NCBI GenBank assembly: GCA_963828855.1
Contig: CAWHGB010000002.1
Coordinates: 1,240,001-1,304,000 of the forward strand
Direction: 5' to 3'
DNA length: 64,000 nucleotides
Source: CAVVEQ01 sp963828855
GTDB lineage: Bacteria > Chloroflexota > Anaerolineae > Anaerolineales > Anaerolineaceae
The position numbers and the translations under genes were made by a program. Each line of letters begins with the position of its first letter. Within the stretch, counting starts at the first letter, position 1. Below are positions 1-8,936 of this stretch, in pieces. The notes under the pieces were generated by a model. That model saw nothing but the letters and a program-made list of their open reading frames with translations, did no database searches and was not told the origin of the DNA.

Positions 1-97
1 ATTTTAAAATGGGGGGTCCTAAAAAACTCAATGGGATTGCCAACAATACGTTGCGAAATACGTGCAGTAAAAATTCTAGTATTTCCTTGGAGTGATC

Positions 98-811
98 ATG
101 TCTGAACAGATGCGCGTGTGGATGGAAGTGATCTTCAATATCAGCTACCTTGTGGTTATTTGGACTCTCGTAATTCTAATGATCGTACGCAGGAACCAGG
201 TTGCCCCGGAAAATCGCTCCCTAGCCAAGCGGTTCACCTGGGCGTTCGCGTTGCTTGCCCTGGGGGATACCGGTCATGTAGGCTTTCGGGTTATTGCATA
301 TCTACTGGGCGGGCTGGAAGCCAACACTCTCCTGGTTGGAGCGGGCGCATTTTCCACCGCCTTCACCGTGACCATCTTTTACATGCTGATGGTGGATATC
401 TGGAGACTGCGGTTCAAAAAGTCGTTCGGTGTCTTTGGCTGGTTCCTGCTGGTTGCCGGAGCTGTCCGGCTGGTCATCCTGCTTTTCCCTCAGAATGCCT
501 GGGGGCAGGTGGTCGCGCCCTATGATTGGAGCTTGCTGCGCAACAGCCTGCTGGTCATCCAGGGGGTTGGGGTCACCTTCCTGATCTTGCGGGATGCCAT
601 CCGCGCGCACGACCGGGCCTTCACCTGGATTGGTGCCATGATCGTGCTTTCATTCGCTTTTTACGCCCCGGTCATTCTCTGGGTCCAGTGGGTTCCCATG
701 TTGGGCATGCTCATGATCCCAAAGACCTGCGCCTACCTGGCGATAGCATTTATCGCCTATTTTGAGCTTTTCCGTCCGAAGCGATCGAAATCCCTGGAAC
801 CCGGTGGATAG
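98..811 (+). CDS. seven-TM hypothetical membrane protein
   Basis: I do not recognise the family. The roughly 237-residue product is almost entirely hydrophobic, with about seven predicted membrane helices (near residues 10-30, 45-70, 75-100, 108-130, 145-165, 170-195 and 200-225), and it has a basic tail (RPKRSK). I chose the ATG at 98 because a TTGGAG Shine-Dalgarno lies five bases upstream; the in-frame GTG at 92 overlaps that site. No catalytic motif is visible. It stands alone on the plus strand ahead of a flavin/F420-type enzyme, with about 110 bases between them. Confidence 0.75.
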   Translation: MSEQMRVWMEVIFNISYLVVIWTLVILMIVRRNQVAPENRSLAKRFTWAFALLALGDTGHVGFRVIAYLLGGLEANTLLVGAGAFSTAFTVTIFYMLMVDIWRLRFKKSFGVFGWFLLVAGAVRLVILLFPQNAWGQVVAPYDWSLLRNSLLVIQGVGVTFLILRDAIRAHDRAFTWIGAMIVLSFAFYAPVILWVQWVPMLGMLMIPKTCAYLAIAFIAYFELFRPKRSKSLEPGG

Positions 812-919
812 GGTACTCCAACCGGTCCCAACCTTCTACAACCGAACTCTACGAGATGTTAACCGGATAAACTGGGGTTATAGAAAAATGATTTATTCTC
901 AGTAAATGGATTGGAACTG

Positions 920-1297
920 ATGGAAACATTCGAAAAGCTGGAAAAGCAACAATACATCAACATTGAGACCTTCCGAAAGAACGGGGAGGGCGTTCGCACG
1001 CCTGTCTGGTTTGTCCGCGAAGGCGAGGCGGTGTATGTTTACACTATCGCCGATTCAGGCAAGGTCAAACGCATCCGCCGGGAGCCGCGCGTGAACATCG
1101 CACCCTGCAAGATGGACGGCACCCCGGTCGGAGACTGGTTCAGCGCCTCTGCCCGTGAGATTCCCGATGAGGACACCGGCATCAGGGTGGATAAGCTCCT
1201 GGACAAGAAATACGGTTTGACGAAAAAGCTTTTCGGGCTTTCCGGGGGAATGCGAAAACAAAAGCACACTGTGCTGGAGATCCGCCTGGGAGAGTAA
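920..1297 (+). CDS. PPOX-class (F420/flavin split-barrel) oxidoreductase
   Basis: A short, about 126-residue split-barrel protein of the pyridoxamine-5'-phosphate-oxidase-like superfamily. It matches the small F420-dependent subgroup (Rv2061-like) in length and pattern: an N-terminal helix, then RTPVWFVREGEAVYVYT, then K.KRIRREPRVNIAPC and a closing beta strand. Members bind flavin or F420 and reduce small organic substrates; the real substrate cannot be told from sequence. The ATG at 920 is preferred over an in-frame TTG at 911. A short hairpin with a T-run follows the stop codon. Confidence 0.75.
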   Translation: METFEKLEKQQYINIETFRKNGEGVRTPVWFVREGEAVYVYTIADSGKVKRIRREPRVNIAPCKMDGTPVGDWFSASAREIPDEDTGIRVDKLLDKKYGLTKKLFGLSGGMRKQKHTVLEIRLGE

Positions 1298-1307
1298 CTC
1301 TCTCCGG

Positions 1308-1327
1308 CGAATCCGTGATTCGTTTTC
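1308..1327 (+). terminator. short intrinsic terminator-like hairpin
   Basis: CGAATC-CGT-GATTCG followed by TTTTC lies 10 bases after the stop of the PPOX gene. It has a perfect 6-bp stem. It sits between convergent genes (the purB stop is at 1337), so it may end plus-strand transcription. The T-run is short. Confidence 0.4.
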
Positions 1328-1336
1328 GATCTAAGA

Positions 1337-2730
1337 TTATTCCTCTGTGGTAAGGGAGCGTATTTCCGCCGCGATCCCCAGAGCCCGCTTCTCCGCGATG
1401 CCGAAATAACCCCCGGGTTTCAACAGCTCGCGGATTTCCTCATTTGTGAGGTAGTGCTCGATCAAGGTGTCCGCGCAGATCAACTCCTCCAGAGGATTGG
1501 AATTCCCCTTTTCAACTTCCCCCCAGGCTGCCAGGCTGTGCCCCCGCAGGATCTCGTGCATTTTCTGCCTGTCCGCCCCCTTGCGGGTCGCGAATGTCAG
1601 CAGCCTTTCGATCCCGGCAAATGGACCGTAGGTCTCGATTGTCCGCTGGATGGCTTCCTCGCGGATCGTTAGTCCATCCACGATCCTGGTCGTGCATGTG
1701 ATCATCTCATCCAGTGCCAGGAACGCCTCAGGAAGGATGGTTCGCCGGTTGGCGGAGTCATCCAGCGTCCTCTCCAGTACCGACCCGGCTGTATTTTGCC
1801 AGGCGACCTGGGGCAGTACCGATACGTACCTTGCAAGCGAGTCGATCTTTTCGGCCTCCACCGGGTTGCGCTTGAACGGCATTGCCGAAGAACCCACCTG
1901 GTGCTCCCCGAACGGTTCGCTGAGCTCCCCGATCGGTTGGGATTGCAGAAAGCGCACGTCCAGGGCAAACTTCGCCAGGCAGCCTGCCAGGCTGGCAAGT
2001 GCGGAAAGGACCTGGTAATCCTGCCGGCGCGGGTAGGTCTGCGTGGCGACCGGGAAGAAGGGCAACCCGATCATCGTGCTGATCCGGGCTTCGAATTCCT
2101 CAAACTGGTCTTCTCCAAGCATCTCCACAAAAGCCGCCGCGTTCCCGACCGCGCCTTTGAACCCCTTTCCTTTCAGTTCAGCCCGCAGGGTTCTAAGTGT
2201 TCCATATTCGGCCATTAAATCCTGGGCGGTACCCGCCAGCCGGTAGCCCAGGGTGGTGGGTTCGGCCGGCTGCAGGTGGGTGAATGCCATAACCGGCATT
2301 CCAGCGGTCCTCTCGATCAGCGGCGCGAAAACTGCCAGCAGGTGTAGAAGTCTTTCAATCAAAATATCGAGGGAATCGCGGATCAGGAGAACATCCGCGT
2401 TATCTTTGATATCCATCGAGGTGGCACCCAGGTGGATGATCCCCCCACCGATGGGCATTGCGAGGCAAAGACACGTATTTCAGAAACCAGGTCGTGCCGT
2501 ACAGAAGCTTCGATCTCGAGCGACTTTTTCAAATCGATCTCACCCGCGTGGTCCTTCAGATCTTTGACCTGTTCGGGCGTTACCAGGCTCCAATGGCTCT
2601 CCACTTCCGCCAGTGCCACCCACAGCCTGCGCCAGGTTAGCCGCTTATTATGCTCGCTCCATAAACCCCGCATCTCCGGGGACCCGTAACGCCAGCTAAA
2701 AGGGCTTTGATAGGTTTGTGAATCCTCCAT
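1337..2730 (-). CDS. purB: adenylosuccinate lyase (frameshifted)
   Basis: PurB removes fumarate from adenylosuccinate and from SAICAR in purine synthesis. The N-terminal part (2730 to about 2445) carries the typical opening (RYGSPEMRGLWSEHNK). The rest (about 2458-1337) carries HLGATSMDIKDNADV and the fumarase-lyase signature SSAMPFKRNPVEAEK near residue 280, with the expected C-terminal domain. The two parts lie in different frames joined in a run of six G (six C on plus) near 2447, so a one-base indel, probably a sequencing error, splits an otherwise full-length protein of about 464 residues. It is the last gene of hpt-purA-purB, starting 6 bases after purA. Confidence 0.93.
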
Positions 2731-2736
2731 GCGAAT

Positions 2737-4040
2737 TCAACTCCTGGTGATCACCGCAGAACGTTCCGAACCCACAGAGATAATCGCCACCGAAATGCCA
2801 CAATAGGCTTCAATAAACTCAACGTACTCCTTTGCCTGGATCGGTAGATCATTCCAGCGCCGCAGGGAACACAGGTCTTCCTTCCAGCCTGGCAACGATT
2901 CATAAAAAGGCTCGTATCTCTGCATATCCTCCGCTGCGGGGGAGAAATCCATCGGAAGGACCTCCGATCCACCAGTTATGTACTTTGTGCACACAAGGAT
3001 CTCATCCAACCCGGAAAGGATATCCAGTTTGGTGAGGAATAGCTCGGTGACGCCATTTATTTCGATCGCGTATTTGAGCAGCACCAGGTCCAGCCAGCCC
3101 ACGCGCCGCGGTCTGCCTGTCGTCGTGCCAAATTCATCCCACGGGTTCGCGCCTGTCCCACGCAGGAAGGTGGCCGTCTCACCCTCGAGCTCTGTTGGGA
3201 ACGGTCCCGCCTCCCACTCGAGTCTGGAAAGCCTTGGTGATCCCCACAACGCGTTCAATCAGGACGGATGCCGATCCCCAGCCCGCTGAACACCCCCGCA
3301 GCAGTGGTGCAGGAGCTGGTCACGAAGGGATAGCTGCCCTGGTCGAGGTCCAACAGGCTTCCCTGCGCCCCTTCCGCCAGAACGGACTGACCCGGAATTT
3401 AGCGCATCCCGGATACGCGCACCAACCGGGCGAATGAACGGGGTCAAGCCTGGTTGCCTGCGCAATGAATTTATCCGCGAGCGGCGCGGTATCCACAGCC
3501 GGCTGATGATAGAGTGCCGTCAATTGTTCGGATGCTCTTTCAAAATGCTCCCTCACCCGATCGGGGAATGAATCCGTGTGAAGCACTTCTCCGCAGCGAA
3601 GGCCTTTGCGGGCGGTCTTATCCATATAAGCCGGGCCGATGCCCCGGCCAGTGGTGCCGATCTGCGCTTTTCCAAGCGCGGTCTCCCGGGCGCGGTCCAG
3701 AAGGCGGTGCGCCGGTGTGATCAGATGGGCGGCAGTCGGAGATCCACAACCTTTCAGGGGTGATCGCAATGCCCGCCTTCCCGAGCATTTCCATTTCCTC
3801 CAGAAGAGTGGCCGGGTTGAGCACCACGCCGTTCCCCAGCACGCAGGTGGTGTGCGGGTGAATGATCCCCGAGGGAATCAGGTGCAGTTTGAAGATCTCG
3901 CTCCCGACGGTGACCGTGTGCCCGGCGTTATCCCCCCCGTTAAAACGCGCGACGATATCCGCGTTCTCCGAAAGCAGGTCCACCACCCTGCCCTTGCCCT
4001 CATCCCCCCACTGCATCCCAACAACGATGGTGATGGGCAT
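2737..4040 (-). CDS. purA: adenylosuccinate synthetase (several frameshifts)
   Basis: PurA condenses IMP with aspartate using GTP. The start carries VGMQWGDEGKGRVVDLL (P-loop, catalytic Asp and Lys) and NGGDNAGHTV. The middle has GTTGRGIGPAYMDK, and the end has TTGRPRRVGWLDLV and FLTKLDILSGL, all in the expected order. The reading frame changes at least three times (near 3730, 3370-3440 and 3250), in GC-rich homopolymer stretches. The summed length of about 434 residues fits an intact enzyme, so indel errors are more likely than decay. The gene starts three bases after hpt ends. Confidence 0.92.
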
Positions 4041-4042
4041 GC

Positions 4043-4609
4043 CTAGATGGATTCCTTGTATTTCGCGAGGTTGACCGAGGCGATATAGGGCAGATTGCGG
4101 CCTTTTTCGTCGATATCCAGCCCGTACCCGACCACGAAGTAATCCGGGATCTTGAACCCGTAATAATCGATCTTCAGGTCCACCTTGTGCCGCTCTTCTT
4201 TATCCAAAAGAGCACATACCTTTAGGCTGCGGGGTTTGCGGTCCAGAAGCAGTTTGGAAACGGTTTGGACGGTATAGCCGGTATCGATGATATCGTCGAC
4301 CAGGATGACATCCCATCCCTGGATATTGGTTTTATGATCCAGGTCAATTCGTACAAAACCGCTGGATTCCGAGCCTGAATAGGAGGAGACCGACATGAAA
4401 TCCATCGTCATCGGCAGGTGGACGTTACGCATCAGGTCAGTGATAAAAACCACACTCCCGCGCAGCAGCCCGAGGAGCAGTAAATTCTTCGAGTCCCTGT
4501 AATCACCAGCGATCTGCCTGCCCAGGGCTTCCACCCGGTTCTTGATATCCTCTTCGGAAATGATCAACTGGTCAATAAAAGGATAGGGGAATTTCGGGGC
4601 TTGTTCCAT
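4043..4609 (-). CDS. hpt: hypoxanthine phosphoribosyltransferase
   Basis: The 188-residue enzyme converts hypoxanthine (and guanine) with PRPP to IMP/GMP. Visible motifs are the LLRGSVVF loop near residue 48, the PRPP-binding signature VILVDDIIDTGYT near residue 100, and the C-terminal base-binding stretch FVVGYGLDIDEKGRNLPYI. The frame is intact. It heads a compact minus-strand operon hpt-purA-purB, which joins IMP salvage directly to the two steps from IMP to AMP. Confidence 0.95.
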   Translation of the reverse strand: MEQAPKFPYPFIDQLIISEEDIKNRVEALGRQIAGDYRDSKNLLLLGLLRGSVVFITDLMRNVHLPMTMDFMSVSSYSGSESSGFVRIDLDHKTNIQGWDVILVDDIIDTGYTVQTVSKLLLDRKPRSLKVCALLDKEERHKVDLKIDYYGFKIPDYFVVGYGLDIDEKGRNLPYIASVNLAKYKESI

Positions 4610-4774
4610 GATATTTCTGCCTCATTCGATTGGGATGTTAGGCTGGTTTCCTGGAGGGAACCCAATTGATTGTACCAATGATTCCACGACACTCACGGGA
4701 ATCATCCCGCCCGCGCGAGCTTCAAGATCGCATGGCAATCGGTCGGACTGATCAGTCCTTATAACAATGATGGA

Positions 4775-5875
4775 TTAATTCAACTGGAAATAACGAAGAT
4801 CCTGATCGGGGGATCCCGGCATGTTGATATCAGGGTCGAACGAAATGAGGGTATTTCCTGCCCCCTCCTGTATCGTCACCGCAACCCAGCCTTCCAATTC
4901 AGCGCCAGGCAGAACCGTGTTGCCGATCCACTCGCGATCTTTCGGTGTGTAGATCCAGTTCCCCTGTACGCTATAGCCGGAGCTATCCAACGCCCTGAAC
5001 TGATCGGACCCGATCCAAGTGGGGAAATCCTTCTGGTTCAGGTATTTCAGGTGAACTTTCAGCAGGACCCTTTCAGTACCGCTTTCCGGAACCTGGTAAT
5101 TCGGGTTGTCCTTGGTTAATATATTTTCCGCTTCCTCACCCTGGATGCTTTCCAGTAGGGTCACCTCCCAGTCCGGAGTGATCACCACGTCACCAATTCC
5201 CGCGGGGGAATCCATCGCCAAACCCAGGTCATTCGGATGCAGTTTTGAGAATTCCTCAGGGAGGGAGATGGAGGCACCTTTATCCAGGGTAAAGAATCGG
5301 ATATAGCGGTTGTCGTCCTCTTCTACATCCAACACCAGCTCCAAATTCTGCTCGTTTTTCGGAACCACGGCATCCACCCATCCTTCCACAGTTTCCGCAG
5401 TATACATATCTTCAAACAGGAATTCTGGCTGCGGCCAACCGTCCATCGTATCCCCATGCGACAGGTATTGATCTCCGGTTATGAATAACTCGGAGATCCC
5501 CAGGCTGTGCGGGGATTCGTCCAGGGCAGTGTTGCGTACGAAAACCTTTGCCAGGGCATATTCCTGATCTTCCGGTAAAGGCTCTGCCTGCCATTCCGCC
5601 GTGTTAATAACCTTCAATGCGTCGGTTCCGCGGAGGAATTCCCTCACTTCCACATCCCAACCCGGGATGGAGATCTGGGTTCCCAGGGGGATCGGGTCAT
5701 TCCTGCCTAGCCCCGGTCCAATTGTCGCATTGGGATCCGTTTCCTGACCTGAATTCGGAGAGTTTGAAGGATTGTCTGTATCGGACTTGGAAGAACTGAA
5801 CCCGCAGGCAGCAATTGCCAGGTACAGGAAGAAAATCGGTATGACCAATTTGAGAAAACGGGCTCGTGTACCCAT
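4775..5875 (-). CDS. lipoprotein with two DUF4352-like domains
   Basis: A secreted lipoprotein of about 366 residues. The signal peptide ends in the lipobox LAIAAC, followed by a Ser/Asp/Asn-rich linker. Two similar beta-rich domains follow, each opening with a pattern like DPIPLGTQISIPGWDVEV or SPAGIGDVVITPDWEVTL and containing YALAKVFVRN or RVLLKVHLKY, which fits the immunoglobulin-like DUF4352 family. The start at 5875 is the second of two adjacent ATGs, with GGAGGG four bases upstream; a longer N-terminus from 5917 lacks a ribosome site. The ligand is unknown. Confidence 0.75.
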   Translation of the reverse strand: MGTRARFLKLVIPIFFLYLAIAACGFSSSKSDTDNPSNSPNSGQETDPNATIGPGLGRNDPIPLGTQISIPGWDVEVREFLRGTDALKVINTAEWQAEPLPEDQEYALAKVFVRNTALDESPHSLGISELFITGDQYLSHGDTMDGWPQPEFLFEDMYTAETVEGWVDAVVPKNEQNLELVLDVEEDDNRYIRFFTLDKGASISLPEEFSKLHPNDLGLAMDSPAGIGDVVITPDWEVTLLESIQGEEAENILTKDNPNYQVPESGTERVLLKVHLKYLNQKDFPTWIGSDQFRALDSSGYSVQGNWIYTPKDREWIGNTVLPGAELEGWVAVTIQEGAGNTLISFDPDINMPGSPDQDLRYFQLN

Positions 5876-5985
5876 CATCCCTCCTAAAAAGGTACTCTTC
5901 CAACCGGTAGACTTCAATCAGTATAGCAAATTCGAATACCCGCTTCAACCATCTTGAAAATTGACTGTTTATTATTTTTTTCCGC

Positions 5986-5995
5986 TTGCTATAAT
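5986..5995 (+). promoter_or_regulatory. extended -10 promoter element
   Basis: TTGCTATAAT contains a consensus TATAAT at 5990-5995 and an upstream TG (extended -10), in an AT-rich stretch 86 bases ahead of the two-gene plus-strand unit starting at 6081. A TTGACT at 5961 lies too far away to be an ideal -35. Confidence 0.5.
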
Positions 5996-6080
5996 AAAAT
6001 TGCATTTAGGGTTGGGATAATAATTTCTTTCCTGGTTTTTTGGGTCCTGTTTGCATATTAAGGAAGGGTAACGGCAAACC

Positions 6081-6713
6081 ATGCAAGCTCCAGAAATCGA
6101 AACCGCATCCTCCGCGCCGAAACGCAATTCCGCCGGGAAAACTGTTTTTCTAATTGCCCTCATCATCGGTCTGATCCTCTGTGTTGCCCTGGACTTGATC
6201 CTGTACCTCGGCTACCAGGAATACCTGGGCAGTCCCAAGCTGGTGGAGGGTGCTTACACCGACTCCTTCTGCTTCAACAATCCTATACCCTCACGCCTGA
6301 TCAGGCCGCAGCGGTTAGCAAAATACGGTTACCCCGATTCCTTCACAATAACTTTCTACCAGGAGGAATTCTCCCCGGATTTCACCGGCGAGGTCAGGGA
6401 TGAAATTTGGAGATATTACAACGACGGGATCGCACTGACCTTTTACGAAGGCATCCTGGTAAACCAGGAGACCATCGCCGATCCACCCACCTCCTGGGTA
6501 CCCCTGCCGTACCAACCCGATCAATTCACGGCGTATGCCAGTCTCAAATCGATCCTCGCCACCGCCGCCATCAAGGATTATTTCGAATTGCCCCTGGAAG
6601 AGGAGCTTATCGATAACGGGAGCTTGTATTATGCACCCGGCCTGACCTTTGGAACCGTCAACGACCGGCTTGTCTATGTGGAAACGATCAGCATGAAAGA
6701 GGGGGAGGAATAG
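6081..6713 (+). CDS. membrane-anchored hypothetical protein
   Basis: I do not recognise this 210-residue protein. It has a short polar N-terminus, one membrane helix near residues 20-45 (VFLIALIIGLILCVAL), and an extracytoplasmic domain of about 160 residues with no recognisable catalytic motif. Its stop codon is one base from the start of the downstream lipoprotein gene, so the two are very likely co-transcribed and both act at the cell surface. Confidence 0.75.
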   Translation: MQAPEIETASSAPKRNSAGKTVFLIALIIGLILCVALDLILYLGYQEYLGSPKLVEGAYTDSFCFNNPIPSRLIRPQRLAKYGYPDSFTITFYQEEFSPDFTGEVRDEIWRYYNDGIALTFYEGILVNQETIADPPTSWVPLPYQPDQFTAYASLKSILATAAIKDYFELPLEEELIDNGSLYYAPGLTFGTVNDRLVYVETISMKEGEE

Positions 6714-6714
6714 T

Positions 6715-7867
6715 ATGAAGCCGCAGCGAATCGTTTACATGATGATCGCACTGGTCACCCTGATCGGAATGACCTTCTCCGCCTGCAATTTTCCCCTCTT
6801 CAATCCTCCCGGGCAAACCAGTTTCGACCAGGCGCATCTGATGATGATCACCTCCCGCGGGCTGCTCGACCTCTACACACCGCCGGAGATTACCGCTTCG
6901 CATTCTGGTTCCTCACCCGCGATGGCTTCATTGTTTTTTGATCCCAGGCTGCTCACGACACTGGAGCAGTTGAATCAGCAAAAAGCGCTAGCCCTGGAGT
7001 ACCAGCGGCTTGCCGCTGCCGCGGAAAGGTCTGGAAACCAGGTCCTTTACGAGAAGTGGACCGGCAAGGCACAGGAACATCTTGCTGCGGCGGATAAATT
7101 AGAGCAAGCCCGGGTGGAATGGCGGCGCAAGCATCGGTTTTTCCCCGCGATTGGCAGAGGGGTCAAGAGCTTCACCCGCGCGGTCGGCCAGGTGCTTGGA
7201 TTTTGCGATTCGCAATATCGCCGAAAGTATCAAAACACGATTCGAAGCATATATCGAAGAGATCCGGGCATTCCTGGCGAACCCTATTCGATACGCGTTT
7301 GATGTTGCCCTGAACCGCCAGCTTGAGATCATCAAGGGCCAGTTCATTGACCGGCTGGGACCCTTCTTTGGAGAGCGGGCGTACAACCTGATCAAACTTG
7401 ATCAGCGCGCCTGGAGGGTGGAAGGACAGATCTTCAATACCCGCACCCCTCGGCCAACCCGCACTCCAAAAACGCCTCAACCCACCAAAGCGGAAGCCAC
7501 CCCGACCGTCCCGACCGCAACAGAAGAAGCGATCCCCCCGAATGTCGTTGGAGCCTGGCATGGGGTAGCCTGCGATGAGGCAGAAGGTGCTTATGCCTAC
7601 CGCTGGTCATTGGACCTGATGAAAGATCCCTCCACTGACCAGGTGGTGGGAACCCTGAAGTTTCACGATTGCCCGGGGGGTGGCAGGGGGCTCTTCCGCG
7701 TGGTGGGTACCGCACAGACCGGGTCAGTGATCAGCCTAACCGGTACGCTGAAGGATGGAGGCGGGAGCCTTTACCAGACCCTTCAGGATCAAAATTCTGC
7801 TTCAGGCACCCAGGATTTCCTGTTCGATAGCTCCACGGGTGAGATCGAACCGAATTTCGCGCCCTGA
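6715..7867 (+). CDS. hypothetical lipoprotein (frameshifted)
   Basis: A lipoprotein of about 384 residues. The signal peptide ends in GMTFSAC. A helical region with a coiled-coil look follows (residues 80-220: LEYQRLAAAAERSGNQ, EHLAAADKLEQARVE), then a Thr/Pro-rich linker (TRTPRPTRTPKTPQPTK), then a beta-rich C-terminal domain starting at VVGAWHGVACDE. The frame changes near 7200 at a TTTT run, but homology-like continuity (VGQVLGF then AIRNIAESIKTRF) says one gene. It overlaps the operon partner that ends at 6713. Function unknown. Confidence 0.7.
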
Positions 7868-7917
7868 TATCCGGATACTGTTCTTTTGACTTGTATCTTA
7901 AGTTTTAATCCCCTGGG

Positions 7918-8709
7918 TCATTTTCCCATTGCCCAATTCACCACAGGCAGCACCCAGACATCCAATGGCTTATATAGAATACCGTGGCCGGTCCCCACAC
8001 CCAGCACAAATTCCTTCGATTCAGTCAGTCCCTTGCCCTCTGATCTTTCGAAAAGATCCTTGCAGGAGCCTGCCAGGGTATCTGCCGAATCATAGATGGA
8101 GAGAACCTTCCCGCTGATAATAATTCCATTTTGCCTGAATTCTTCATCTGTTTCCGAACTGCATATGGCCATGATCACATAGCGGATATCCGGATTTCCG
8201 AGAAGGCTGGAAGCGAGGATGGCGATCCCCCCGCCCTTGGAAGCCCCCACGATGGTGATATTCCCGGGAGGTACGCCGATATTTATTAAATCGTTCACCT
8301 GCGTCGCAACTTTTTTCGCATAAGCCAGGGGATCTGTATCCATTTTCCGCGGTTCGCTGATCACTCTGAATCCATTTCCCGCCAGTGTATCCAGAATCGC
8401 TTCATATTGATACTCGCCGAATTCCGGATCGACAGCCGGGATGCCCTGGTCTTCGATGATCTTACCGTGCAGATAAAAAAGGTATCGCGCGGAAGGATCG
8501 ATCGATTCGGGGAATTGGAACCTTGCCAGATCCGGCTTCTTTTCGATATTGACACCTATGACTTGCGGAGTAGTGATCAATGACGACGATACTCCTAGTG
8601 TCGGCGCGTTCGTAGGCGGAAAACCTGGTTCACAGGAATTCACCACCATGGCGATCACAATTAACATCAGGAGGAGAAAGAGCTGTCGTTTTCTCATGAT
8701 TTTCCGCAT
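7918..8709 (-). CDS. alpha/beta-hydrolase-type lipoprotein
   Basis: An exported hydrolase-like lipoprotein of about 263 residues. The signal peptide LLLMLIVIAMVVNSC ends in a lipobox. The core shows the YLHGKIIEDQG strand, a nucleophile elbow GASKGGG (G-x-S-x-G), a late SIYDSAD (probable Asp) and GTGHGILY (probable His), the order expected of an alpha/beta hydrolase triad. The start at 8709 has AGGTGA eight bases upstream; the longer reading frame begins without one. The substrate is unknown. Confidence 0.7.
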   Translation of the reverse strand: MRKIMRKRQLFLLLMLIVIAMVVNSCEPGFPPTNAPTLGVSSSLITTPQVIGVNIEKKPDLARFQFPESIDPSARYLFYLHGKIIEDQGIPAVDPEFGEYQYEAILDTLAGNGFRVISEPRKMDTDPLAYAKKVATQVNDLINIGVPPGNITIVGASKGGGIAILASSLLGNPDIRYVIMAICSSETDEEFRQNGIIISGKVLSIYDSADTLAGSCKDLFERSEGKGLTESKEFVLGVGTGHGILYKPLDVWVLPVVNWAMGK

Positions 8710-8843
8710 TGAAATCACCTGAAAAATATCTTCGCACGGGGAAGGGAGAAAGTCAAGTTGCCATGAATGGTTTACCATTTTCCTACATATAAGAGGTTAA
8801 ATTACAATTGATTTTTTCAGTCAGAGAACCGGCGATGCGATTA

Positions 8844-8879
8844 AAAAGAACTGCGCATCCAAAAATTGGATGCGCAGTT
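8844..8879 (-). terminator. intrinsic terminator after the DEAD-box helicase
   Basis: On the minus strand a perfect 14-bp stem (AACTGCGCATCCAA and its complement, with a 3-base loop) is followed by CTTTTTAAT. It lies about 60 bases after the helicase stop codon. Confidence 0.85.
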
Positions 8880-8936
8880 AATGACTTTTCAATAATCTCG
8901 GGGCGTGTTTTTCAATCCTTCCCCGATCAATCGCTT

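Noticed and set aside
1..91. Promoter or partial gene at the left edge
   Set aside because: The stretch is AT-rich but shows no convincing -35/-10 pair or open frame entering from outside.
4744..4757. Perfect palindrome GGACTGATCAGTCC after the lipoprotein stop
   Set aside because: It is short, without a T-run on the relevant strand and without a nearby promoter; it may be chance.
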